48,189 bases of DNA from Salinivibrio costicola subsp. costicola ATCC 33508 = LMG 11651 (GTDB lineage Bacteria > Pseudomonadota > Gammaproteobacteria > Enterobacterales > Vibrionaceae): positions 108,988-157,176 of the forward strand of contig AQOF01000006.1 in NCBI GenBank assembly GCA_000565345.1, read 5' to 3'. Positions 11,003 through 20,525 of this stretch are shown one piece after another. The notes under the pieces are model-generated. The model ran no database searches. It was given only the letters and a program-made list of their open reading frames with translations, and was not told the DNA's origin. The first letter of the stretch is position 1; each line of letters opens with the position of its first letter. The position numbers were made by a program, and so were the translations under genes.

Positions 11003-13170
11003 ATGATAAAAAAAATCGTCCTTATTCTCGCAGCATTTGTCGTGGTGTTGATTGGCGCCGTGGCGACTTTAATTGCCACGGTAAACCCCAATCAATTTAA
11101 GCCCTTGCTGGTGGAACAAGTCGCAGAGCAAACGGGCTATGAGGTCGTTATCGGTGGCGACATCGAGTGGCAGTTCTGGCCGAGTTTGGGCTTTTCCATT
11201 GCTGAGGTGGCGATCAAAAACCGACCTGGTTTTGATGAGCCTGATTTACTCCGTTTGTCGCGCGCGCAATTATCCGTTGATGTGTTGCCATTGATGTCTC
11301 AGACATTACAAGTGGGTGAAATTGTCTTACAAGACCCGCATGTATTTATCCAAACGTTGGCGAACGGCGATAGCAATGTGACGCCAGCTCAAACAGTGAC
11401 GCCAACTCAACCAAAAAACGTTGGCGCGTCGGCAGAGCGACAGACAAGTTCGACGTCGTCAGAGCCGGCTAGCAGCAAGATACAGTGAGTGGGACGTGGC
11501 AAGTTTCTTTACAAGGTCTACGCGTCACCAATGCCAGTGTCGTGATTAAAGATGATCAGGTGGGTACGCAAACGGCCTTACGAGATGTTGATCTCCAAGT
11601 GGGCAATATAGCAACCGATATATGGACGCCACTGACCGTATCACTGCGTGGCGAACAGGATGGTGCGACCTTCAGCGCGCAAGGGCAGGGTGAACTGAAG
11701 CTTGCCGCGGATCCACAACAAAGTCAGTTACGAGAACTTGCGCTAAATGTTTCGGCACAACAAGGCGAGATGACCATCAATGAAGCCAATATTACCCTCG
11801 ACCGTGTCGCCTTGGGTCAAGCGGCTCAGCTCGGCTTTAATATCAATGCGCAGACGTCAGAGCTAAAGGTTGAAACCTCTGGAAACGCACAAGTTACTGT
11901 GGCAGAAAGCCAAGACAAGGTCACAGTGCAGGGGTTGGACATGCTCACTCAGCTCTCGGGTGACGCATTACCCGGCGAGTCGCTGACTCAAGAGCTGGCG
12001 GCAGATATCGTCTTCGATGCCAAGCAGCAAACGTTAGATATCACTGAGATGACCAGCCGTCTTAATACTGACGAGGTGGTCATAGACGGTAAAGTGGCCA
12101 TCAAGCTGGCAGATATCCCGCAAATTCGTTTTGCACTCAATACCAATCACATCGATCTCGATACCTTGTTACCGACAGACAATGCAGCGCCTCGTCAATC
12201 TGCAAACGAAAGTCAGTCTGGGTCCAATGATGAATCCAGCCCCAGTACGCAAACTGGGTCACTTAGCCAAGAAGAGCCTGATCTGAGAGTGTTGAAGACG
12301 CTGGATATTGCCGGCTCACTGGCGATGAAAGGGCTTACCGTGAGTAACGTTACCTTAGGACAAACACGCGCCACGGTTGCTATCAACCGTGGCAAAGTCG
12401 ACGTGTCCGAGCTGATCACGCAAGCCTATGAAGGCAGGGTAGTTGTGCAAGGGATGTTAGATGCCACTCAAACCCCCGCGCGCTATCAAGTGAGTAAAAA
12501 AGCACGCAACATTGCCATCTTGCCGTTATTGGAGGATGTCGCACAGGTTGATCTGCTTGAAGGCAAAGGCAATGTGGATATTAACCTCCAAGGTCAAGGT
12601 TTATCGCCTTATGCTCTCCGTCAGGCGATTCAGGGCAGTGCTGCGATTTTCTTTGAGGATGGCGCGATCAACGGCATTAACTTGGCACAAATGCTGAGAG
12701 AAGCAAAAGCGACGTTGAAAGGAGAAGCGACCAGCAACGCTGCCAACGATGTGCGCAAAACCGACTTTAGTGCGCTCACCGCCAGTTTTACCATCGGAAA
12801 TGGCATGGCACGCACCAACGATCTGCTACTAGAAGCCCCAGCGCTGCGAGTCAGAAGTGAGGGGCAAACTGATTTGCTGAAAGAAACGTTAGATTTTGAT
12901 GTGTTCACGTCTGTGGTTGAAACCAGCAAGGGTCAAGGCGGTAAAGATATTGATGAACTTCGTGATGTGACCATCCCAGTGACGGTGGCCGGTACCTGGC
13001 AATCGCCGAGTTATCAATTAGATATCAAGCAGCTACTCAGCAGCAACAAAGTCTTGGAAGAAAAGGCACGCAAAGAAGCACAGCGTGGGATTAAAAAGTT
13101 ACTGGGTGATAAAGCGGATGATGACAAGGTAAAAGAGGCAACCGATAAACTGCTTAATTTATTCCAGTGA
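11003..13170 (+). CDS. asmA: AsmA family outer-membrane assembly protein, one frameshift
   Basis: AsmA-family proteins are anchored in the inner membrane and span the periplasm; they influence outer-membrane lipid balance and porin assembly. An N-terminal membrane segment (IVLILAAFVVVLIGAVATLI, about residues 5-24) leads into the typical VNPNQFKPLLVEQVAEQTGYEV and IEWQFWPSLGFSI. The C-terminal AsmA domain includes GQGLSPYALRQAIQGSAAIFFEDGAINGINLA. The frame breaks within 11473-11485: the first part ends at a TGA at 11486-11488 and the rest continues one base earlier, as expected from one missing base. The shift falls in a low-complexity Ser/Thr/Gln linker, so the exact base cannot be fixed. 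The corrected length, about 722 residues, is longer than E. coli AsmA (617), mainly because of linker inserts. AAGGAG lies ahead of the ATG. Confidence 0.9.
11378..11413. repeat. Two 18-bp tandem copies in the asmA linker
   Basis: Units at 11378-11395 and 11396-11413 differ at two bases and encode VTPAQT and VTPTQP. The duplication is in frame and lies in the linker region shortly before the asmA frameshift. Confidence 0.8.
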
Positions 13171-13223
13171 TCGGTTTACAACTTTTTACGCTAATAAATC
13201 AAAACCTTGTTAAAGGATAAGCG

Positions 13224-14285
13224 ATGGATTCTATTACCCAGGCGGCACTGGGCGCGGCGGTTGCTGGGTTAGTCTCGGGCAAGCGCTGTTCTCCAAAAGT
13301 GCTTTTGGCCGGTGCTGCATTGGGCACCTTACCTGACTTAGATGTGCTGATTGATTATGGCGATCCGGTGGCGAATACGGTCAACCACCGTGGATTCAGT
13401 CACTCATTATTTGTGCTGCCTTGGGTTGGTGCAATCATAGGATGGTGCGGGTGGCGATGGCGTCGTCAATGGCCGCTGTGGCAAGTCATGACGCTGGTGA
13501 TCGCGGTGCTCGTGACACACCCGTTGTTGGATGCGATGACGGTTTATGGTACCAAGCTTTTTTGGCCGTTAGACGTGCCTTCGGTAGCAGTCGCCAGCCT
13601 GTTTATTATTGACCCACTTTATACGGTGCCCTTATTGGTCAGTGTTATCGCCGCGTGTATTTGGCGACATCGGGGCGCCGAAGCATGTGGTATCGGGTTG
13701 GCAGTCTCTACGCTCTACCTGGCCAGTTCGGTCTATCAGCTTGAAAAGATTGAAGTACGTGTTGCAACCCAAACCCAAGGAACCGACTTGGCAGGGCGAC
13801 CGCATATTATTATGCCCACCCCGTTTAACACGCTGCTGTGGCGAGTGGTGATTATCGGCGACGACCACTACTGGGAAGGACTCGCGTCACGCTTAGACAA
13901 AGATAAGCATATTCAATGGATCACGCGTCCTCGCGGACAATGGCCACTAGCGGGCTCGGAAACATTAATGGCACTTCGCACGTTTTCGCGTGATTTTATT
14001 CGCTTTGAAAATCGGAATGGGCAGCAGGTGGTGACCGACTTGCGTTTTGGCGTAGCAAACTATCAACCCTTTCAGTTTTTGCTTGCCGAGCAAGACGCCG
14101 AAGGGCAGTGGCAGTCAGTTATGCCTAAGCAGCTTGAGCCAGGGCCGCTACGAGACAGCGCCTTGCCAACCCTCTGGCAGCGATTGCTGGGTGATCAATC
14201 GATTGATGCGCGTTTGTGTCGCCAGTCTTGCCAAGAGGATGCCGTGGACAAGACGCAGTCGATATCGTTAAACGCGAAGCCCTGA
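13224..14285 (+). CDS. YdjM-like inner-membrane metal-dependent hydrolase
   Basis: The protein belongs to the YdjM/YbcI family of membrane-bound, predicted metal-dependent hydrolases (Pfam LexA-binding/inner membrane-bound hydrolase-like, DUF457 group). The N-terminus MDSITQAALGAAVAGL, GTLPDLDVLIDY, the NHRGFSHSLF motif (about residues 54-63) and the THPLLDAMTVYGT motif (about 94-106) carry the conserved His and Asp residues expected for metal binding. Three to four hydrophobic segments lie between residues 25 and 175. The C-terminal half is a soluble domain. AAGGATA precedes the ATG. It follows asmA after 53 bases and may be in the same transcript. The physiological substrate is not known to me. 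Confidence 0.85.
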   Translation: MDSITQAALGAAVAGLVSGKRCSPKVLLAGAALGTLPDLDVLIDYGDPVANTVNHRGFSHSLFVLPWVGAIIGWCGWRWRRQWPLWQVMTLVIAVLVTHPLLDAMTVYGTKLFWPLDVPSVAVASLFIIDPLYTVPLLVSVIAACIWRHRGAEACGIGLAVSTLYLASSVYQLEKIEVRVATQTQGTDLAGRPHIIMPTPFNTLLWRVVIIGDDHYWEGLASRLDKDKHIQWITRPRGQWPLAGSETLMALRTFSRDFIRFENRNGQQVVTDLRFGVANYQPFQFLLAEQDAEGQWQSVMPKQLEPGPLRDSALPTLWQRLLGDQSIDARLCRQSCQEDAVDKTQSISLNAKP

Positions 14286-14342
14286 GAAAAGCGGCGCTCA
14301 GGTTAACGTCAGCCACGGCTTTCTTTGTTTTTACTCAGTGGC

Positions 14343-14933
14343 TTACCAGTCAATGCCTTGGCGCGCTTTCACGCCGGCGTCGAAGGCATGCTTAACGTTT
14401 CTGACTTCCGAGACGGTATCTGCTATCTCAACTAAGCGGCGGTGTGCGCCACGCCCAGTGATGATAACGGATTGTTCGCTAGGGCGTTGTTGCAGCGCAT
14501 CAATGACTTCATCGAGGCTGATATAGTTGTACGTGATCATGTAGGTGATCTCATCCAGTACCACTAAATCGTAGCGGTCATCCGCAAGCATCGCCTGACA
14601 CGCTGCCCATATTTGCTGAGCGGCTTGGGTGTCTGCGGTTTTGTCCTGCGTATCCCAGGTAAAACCGGTACTCATCACGTGAAAGTCGACACCATGTTGG
14701 CTCAGTAAATCCCGCTCTCCACAAGCCCACGTGCCCTTGATGTACTGAGCTACGCCACACTTTAGCCCATGGCCGGCGGCCCGCGCCACTGTGCCAAACG
14801 CGGATGTCGATTTACCTTTACCATTGCCTGTTATGATCAGGAGGAGCCCTTTTTCTTGTTGCGCGGCTTCAATTCGAGCATCAACTTTTTCTTTTAACTT
14901 TTGCTGACGTTGCTTGTGTCCTTGTTCTGGCAT
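14343..14933 (-). CDS. cobO: Cob(I)yrinic acid a,c-diamide adenosyltransferase
   Basis: CobO/BtuR transfers the adenosyl group of ATP to cob(I)alamin or corrinoid precursors. The 196-residue protein has the family P-loop GNGKGKSTSAFGT at about residues 36-48, the VAQYIKGTW segment and the VVLDEITYMITY segment, and ends with the typical GVKARQGIDW. No cobalamin riboswitch is apparent upstream, and no other cobalamin gene is adjacent, so a scavenging role is more likely than de novo synthesis. It is convergent with the YdjM-like gene. Confidence 0.95.
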   Translation of the reverse strand: MPEQGHKQRQQKLKEKVDARIEAAQQEKGLLLIITGNGKGKSTSAFGTVARAAGHGLKCGVAQYIKGTWACGERDLLSQHGVDFHVMSTGFTWDTQDKTADTQAAQQIWAACQAMLADDRYDLVVLDEITYMITYNYISLDEVIDALQQRPSEQSVIITGRGAHRRLVEIADTVSEVRNVKHAFDAGVKARQGIDW

Positions 14934-15087
14934 ACGATTTCTAACCCCAAATAAACGTTACACCATAGTAAAGCGACGTCATGCTTCATGCTACCCATAA
15001 CAACGCAAAGGCGAGCAGATTGAAGCGACTAGGCATCTGAGTGTCGAGTTGATAGAGTAAAACTTTACCAATAAGGAGACTCTATCG

Positions 15088-15576
15088 ATGACAACCCCAA
15101 AAAATGTGCCGAGTCTATTGGTGGTTTGCTTAGGCAATATTTGTCGTTCACCGACGGCAGAAGCGGTATTACGCGCCCGTGCCCAGACTAGAGGGATCAT
15201 GGTGAGCATTGATTCTGCGGGGACAGCAGGTTATCACCAAGGTAATCCGCCAGATAAGCGGAGCCAACAGGCAGGTCAAGCGAGAGGGTACTCGTTTGCC
15301 GGTATTCGAGCCCGTCAAGTACGGCAGGAAGATTTTGCGGATTTCGATATGATCTTAGCGGCCGATGAAAATAACTTGGCCGACCTGCATGCACAATGTC
15401 CGGCTGATTACCAAAACAAACTGTCTCTGTTTCTCAGTTGGGGAGAGCAGACGGAGGGTGCGATCCCTGATCCTTATTACGGCGGCGACGATGGATTTGA
15501 GCACGTACTGGACTTATTGGAGCAAGCAGCAGACGGTGTGCTAGACCATATTGTTGCAAAGACCAACGCGCAATAG
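15088..15576 (+). CDS. Low-molecular-weight protein-tyrosine phosphatase
   Basis: The 162-residue protein belongs to the low-molecular-weight phosphotyrosine phosphatase family. The catalytic P-loop CLGNICRSP is at about residues 12-20 (nucleophile Cys12, Arg18) and the general-acid loop DPYYGG at about 128-133. The RBS AAGGAG lies ahead of the ATG at 15088. No capsule or exopolysaccharide genes and no bacterial tyrosine kinase are nearby, so it looks like the eukaryote-like stand-alone type rather than the Wzb type; the substrate cannot be inferred. Confidence 0.93.
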   Translation: MTTPKNVPSLLVVCLGNICRSPTAEAVLRARAQTRGIMVSIDSAGTAGYHQGNPPDKRSQQAGQARGYSFAGIRARQVRQEDFADFDMILAADENNLADLHAQCPADYQNKLSLFLSWGEQTEGAIPDPYYGGDDGFEHVLDLLEQAADGVLDHIVAKTNAQ

Positions 15577-15579
15577 AAG

Positions 15580-15618
15580 CAGTTAAGACCACAGCCAGTT
15601 AAGACCACAGCCAGTTAA
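15580..15618. repeat. Tandem 16-bp repeat after the phosphatase gene
   Basis: Two identical 16-bp units CAGTTAAGACCACAGC (15580-15595 and 15596-15611) and a partial third (15612-15618) begin four bases after the phosphatase stop. Confidence 0.9.
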
Positions 15619-15643
15619 AACACGCATAGACACGCGGGGCATG

Positions 15644-15672
15644 AAAAAAGGCGCTGTCATCAAGCGCCTTTT
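15644..15672. terminator. Bidirectional terminator
   Basis: Arms AAAAGGCGCT and AGCGCCTTTT form a perfect ten-pair stem with a seven-base loop, A-rich on the left and T-rich on the right. It can serve both the phosphatase gene (+) and the convergent unknown gene (-). Confidence 0.88.
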
Positions 15673-15691
15673 GGATTTGTGATGAGAGACG

Positions 15692-16450
15692 CTACCATTT
15701 TTTCTTGGGGGCAAACAGCTCGTCCAATTCGCTTTTTTCTTCTTCTTGCTCGGACTGCAATTTCTCATGACCACTGTTTAGCGTATGAGTGATGTCGCTG
15801 TGCATTTTTTCAAGATGCTGTTTCATCTCTGACGAGTATTCATCGGTCTTTGGACTGACGACATCGATCGCTTTTTTCAGTAATTGCTGCGCCGTGCCCA
15901 TTTGACCTTTATTTTTCGCATCGTTGGCACGTTTAATCACGTTCTCAATATTTATCTTGAGCTGCATTTGCTCTAGTCGCGCGTTTTCCGACACAAAAGC
16001 TTGCGTTGCCAAGCGGCCTTTCGAATGCTCGGCTTTAACCACTGAGCGCAAGCGCTTGACGAGTTTGAGCATCGATATTGCCTCTCGGTCGTTATTAGGC
16101 ACTTTAAACGATGTCGAATCCCGGTTGGAGTAGCTTTGTTTGACCTGATCGATTTGAGCCTGGGTCGCACTAATTCGTTGCTTAATTGACTTATCCGATG
16201 GATCGACCTCGTACATGGCTTTCAAGGAATCCAAGATCTTTTTGTTCAAGCACGCCAGTAACGTCCCGCTATAGGGTAGGTTATGCGCATTGCCAATCAG
16301 CTCTTCAGTCGCATCGATGACGGCAATGTGCTTCGCCATTTCTTGGCGCTTGTGAGACTCGATTTGCTTTCGTTGTTGAGCCAATATGTTGTAGCCGACA
16401 ATCAGGCCGAGCAATATGACACAAAGGCCAGCTATCAAGGCAATATTCAT
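15692..16450 (-). CDS. Unknown membrane-anchored coiled-coil protein
   Basis: I cannot assign a function to this 252-residue protein. One N-terminal membrane segment (IALIAGLCVILLGLIVGYNIL, residues 3-23) is followed directly by basic residues (QQRKQIESHKRQ), which places the rest in the cytoplasm. The body is Lys/Glu/Gln-rich and largely helical, with coiled-coil character between residues about 95-190 and 200-240. It ends with the acidic-then-basic tail SELDELFAPKKKW. The gene is intact. It diverges from cysB across a 366-bp gap. From memory, similar Vibrionaceae proteins are sometimes labelled DNA repair proteins, but nothing in the sequence supports such a role. Confidence 0.75.
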   Translation of the reverse strand: MNIALIAGLCVILLGLIVGYNILAQQRKQIESHKRQEMAKHIAVIDATEELIGNAHNLPYSGTLLACLNKKILDSLKAMYEVDPSDKSIKQRISATQAQIDQVKQSYSNRDSTSFKVPNNDREAISMLKLVKRLRSVVKAEHSKGRLATQAFVSENARLEQMQLKINIENVIKRANDAKNKGQMGTAQQLLKKAIDVVSPKTDEYSSEMKQHLEKMHSDITHTLNSGHEKLQSEQEEEKSELDELFAPKKKW

Positions 16451-17790
<1,340 letters not shown>

Positions 17791-17806
17791 ACTGTTTAAA
17801 ACGACG

Positions 17807-17829
17807 AGGCTGCTGAGGCAGCCTTTTTT
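17807..17829 (+). terminator. Rho-independent terminator of cysB
   Basis: Perfect seven-pair stem AGGCTGC/GCAGCCT with loop TGAG followed by six T. Confidence 0.92.
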
Positions 17830-17853
17830 GATCACGCACTCATCAATACCTTC

Positions 17854-19209
17854 ATGCCAATCATGTCATCTTTATCGTTCAGCGACCAATTTAATCAGTT
17901 AACCAATCTGTTGATACAGCACCAAAACCTGTGGCGACCGATGCCGATGGCGCATACTCAGCTTCCTTGGCAAGACGGCGGGCCGCTTTGCCAATGGCTC
18001 GCCACGTTGGATAATACGCAACTCGCGGCGTTAAACGCGGATCCAGATGCTGTGATAAAAAAACTCGCGACCTGGTGGCCAGCGTTAAACCAGTTACCTG
18101 CGTTAGTCTCAGTACCGATGGCGCAACATACTGATATTGAAATTGATTCGCGCTTGAATGTTGGTGTGCCGGGACGCAAATGGGCGCAAATACAGGCGTA
18201 TTTAGGCGCGATGCCGCAAACAGATAAGACGGCGTGTTATTTAGAGTGGTGCGCTGGAAAAGGATACTTAGGACGCGGTGTCGCGGCGATCACAGGTAAA
18301 CCAGTAGAAAGCGTAGAATGGCAATCGGAACTGTGCGAACAGGGACAAACTTTCGCGGATCAAAAGGCGCTCCCGATGCAGTTTTACTCGTTAGATGCAA
18401 TGAGTGAGGCGGCAACAGTCGTCATTGCCGGTTGTGAGCACGGGCTGGCGTTGCACGCGTGTGGCGACTTACACGTAAAGCTTCTTCAAAAGGCGGTCGC
18501 AACGGGTATGCGTGCACTAACGGTTTCACCTTGTTGTTATCATTTAATTCGCGGAGATAGGTATCAACCTTTATCCGCACAGGCGCAGGAAGCCGCCCTG
18601 ACGCTTTCAAAAGCAGATTTAAAGCTCGCGGTTCAAGAGTCCGTCACTGGCGGGCAGCGGGTGCGCCGTCAACGCGAGCAGGAGGTCACTTATCGGTTGG
18701 GCTTTGATGAATGGCAACGTGACTATCAACAATCTGAGCACTATTTACCGCTACCCGCACTCAAAAAGTCACAGCTTACCCAAGGGTTCGCTGCCTTTTG
18801 CCGCTGGGGGGCCGCGCAAAAAGGGCTCACATTCCCCGGCGACTTTGATCAGACTCACTACTTGGCTCGAGGCGAAGCAAGGTTTCTCGTGCTGGAGAAA
18901 ATCAATCTAATTAAAAGTGCATTTCGGCGCGCCATGGAGCTGTGGCTAGTGCTTGATCGTGTTTTATATCTTCAACAACATGGATACCGTGTCACGCTAA
19001 CCCAGTTTTGTGAACGCGAACTCACGCCAAGAAACCTCCTTATTCATGCAGAAAAAATGACCCAAGGCGCACCCCATCAGCGTGGGGTGGCGACCGATGG
19101 TGTGAATCAAGGTCGGCCCTCGGTGTGTTATCCGATAAATTGCGCCGCGACAACCGTGATACCGCCGACCATTGCCAGGCTCAATCCAAGATTACCGCCA
19201 ATGACTTGA
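17854..19209 (+). CDS. SAM-dependent methyltransferase-like protein, C-terminus probably over-extended
   Basis: The middle of the protein resembles the methyltransferase group with a conserved LEWCAGKGYLGRG glycine-rich loop (about residues 130-142), followed by LHACGDLHVKLL (about 200-211) and a VSPCCYHL motif (about 226-233). This set recalls METTL25-like/methyltransferase-domain proteins; the substrate is unknown. No clear ribosome-binding site marks the start; the ATG at 17863 is an alternative. As sequenced, the frame runs 82 bases into the convergent transporter gene. If the A6 run at 19052-19057 were A5, it would end at the TGA at 19058-19060 right after LLIHAEK, leaving a hairpin (19070-19089) in a normal intergenic gap. 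I therefore think the last 49 residues are an artefact. Confidence 0.8.
   Translation: MPIMSSLSFSDQFNQLTNLLIQHQNLWRPMPMAHTQLPWQDGGPLCQWLATLDNTQLAALNADPDAVIKKLATWWPALNQLPALVSVPMAQHTDIEIDSRLNVGVPGRKWAQIQAYLGAMPQTDKTACYLEWCAGKGYLGRGVAAITGKPVESVEWQSELCEQGQTFADQKALPMQFYSLDAMSEAATVVIAGCEHGLALHACGDLHVKLLQKAVATGMRALTVSPCCYHLIRGDRYQPLSAQAQEAALTLSKADLKLAVQESVTGGQRVRRQREQEVTYRLGFDEWQRDYQQSEHYLPLPALKKSQLTQGFAAFCRWGAAQKGLTFPGDFDQTHYLARGEARFLVLEKINLIKSAFRRAMELWLVLDRVLYLQQHGYRVTLTQFCERELTPRNLLIHAEKMTQGAPHQRGVATDGVNQGRPSVCYPINCAATTVIPPTIARLNPRLPPMT
19070..19089. terminator. Hairpin between convergent methyltransferase and transporter genes
   Basis: CACCCCA (19070-19076) pairs perfectly with TGGGGTG (19083-19089) around a six-base loop. 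On the minus strand a T6 run (the A6 at 19052-19057) follows after about 12 bases. It is a plausible but not classical terminator for the transporter gene. Confidence 0.5.
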
Positions 19210-20300
19210 TAGTGCTCGTCAGTTGAGACCGTCTGGCGTGCCTTACGCACCATCAAAACCGGGAGTACCACGGCAAGAATGACGAGTGCGATCGCGGCGT
19301 ATCCTAACGCTGTGATAAAACCCTGCGGATAATACAGCGCAAAGACCAACGGTGGGAGGTAGGTAATAGCCGCTGTTTGTAAGCGCCCACGCACGCTATC
19401 TTGGCGGTTAAAGCTGTCGGAGATAAAGTCAAACAAGCCTAAACTGACGCCGAGAAAAGACGTAGCTAGTGCTAAATCGGCGAACAGTGAGATGCTTGAA
19501 GCGATATAGTCTTGTTGAACCACTGATTGGATAATTGCCACAAACTGGGACAGTTCACCGTTTTGTACCAAGGTAGACTGTGCCACCGTCCCGAGGCTGG
19601 CTACTTGCCAAAAGATATACAAGGCCAACGGAAGGGTAGAGCCAACAATCATGACCTTTCTTAGCGAAGGTAAGTCGATCCCGACGTATCGCACAATAGA
19701 AGGAATACTGCCGTGGAAGCCAAAAGACGTGAAAATGACCGGTAACGCGGCAACCAGCAAACCTCGTTCAACGGGCATTTCGACTAAGTTAATGCTAGAG
19801 ACATGAGGCGTCAGTAGGGTTAAGGCCAAGATTAAGAATAATAACTTAATGGTGAATAACCCGCGGTTAATTAAATCCACTTTACTGGTGCCCAATGTCA
19901 CCACAAGACCGAAAACCAGCGTAAATAAAACGGCGCCTGCCGCAGGTGGTAGCTCAATGGCCGACCATTGCGCCAGCTTTTCATTTAATTGGCTGCCCCC
20001 GCCTGCAATATATGCGGCACAAAGTGAGTAGAATAAAAAGAGCATCGCAAACGACGCCAGCCATTTTCCTTTATTCCCCAAAAACTGTTTCGCTAAACTG
20101 TGCAATGTCGCGTCGGCCTCTGCGAACTGATGCACTTCTAACATCAGTAAGGCGGTGTAGGTCATTAAGGCCCACATCGCACCCATGAGTGCCATCGATG
20201 CGCCAAACCCGATGCCGGCAGAGGCAAGAGGCAACGCCAGCATACCGGCGCCAATGGTTGTGCCCGCAATAATGAGCGAACTTCCGAGTACTTTATTCAT
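19128..20300 (-). CDS. tyrP: Aromatic amino acid permease, TyrP-like
   Basis: The protein belongs to the HAAAP family of proton-coupled aromatic amino acid importers (TyrP, Mtr, TnaB). The N-terminal signature GSSLIIAGTTIGAGMLALPLA, MWALMTYTALLMLEV, VIFTSFGFHGSIPSIV and LFADLALATSFLGVSLGLFD closely follow E. coli TyrP; about eleven hydrophobic helices are visible over 390 residues. I use the ATG at 20298-20300, giving MNKVLGSS; an alternative upstream start adds five residues. Tyrosine is the likeliest substrate, but tryptophan or a broader range cannot be excluded from sequence alone. Two degenerate TyrR-like boxes lie about 110-150 bp upstream. Confidence 0.88.
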   Translation of the reverse strand: MNKVLGSSLIIAGTTIGAGMLALPLASAGIGFGASMALMGAMWALMTYTALLMLEVHQFAEADATLHSLAKQFLGNKGKWLASFAMLFLFYSLCAAYIAGGGSQLNEKLAQWSAIELPPAAGAVLFTLVFGLVVTLGTSKVDLINRGLFTIKLLFLILALTLLTPHVSSINLVEMPVERGLLVAALPVIFTSFGFHGSIPSIVRYVGIDLPSLRKVMIVGSTLPLALYIFWQVASLGTVAQSTLVQNGELSQFVAIIQSVVQQDYIASSISLFADLALATSFLGVSLGLFDFISDSFNRQDSVRGRLQTAAITYLPPLVFALYYPQGFITALGYAAIALVILAVVLPVLMVRKARQTVSTDEHYQVIGGNLGLSLAMVGGITVVAAQFIG

Positions 20301-20408
20301 ATTATGTTTAACCAATGTTAATAAATAGTTAATTATTGTGTTCGCACAAAAGATAACCTGAATTTATTCGTATTGTGCATCGTCTAGACAGATAAAAAAA
20401 CGGCTTTG

Positions 20409-20448
20409 TGTAATGTTACAGGTACGGTGTTGTAAAATAAAGTGTACG
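20409..20448 (-). promoter_or_regulatory. Two candidate TyrR boxes upstream of tyrP
   Basis: The TyrR consensus is TGTAAA-N6-TTTACA. On the plus strand there are TGTAAT-N6-GGTACG (20409-20426) and TGTAAA-N6-TGTACG (20431-20448), four bases apart. Each has one good and one weak half, and they are arranged as adjacent strong and weak boxes, as is typical of TyrR-regulated transporter genes. The first also contains the perfect palindrome TGTAATGTTACA. Confidence 0.45.
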
Positions 20449-20525
20449 ATAAGGGTGGGGTAGTGCATTGTGCCGTCTAATGTCATAATCAAGGTCGGAT
20501 GATCGCGACAACAAGGAGCGGCAAG

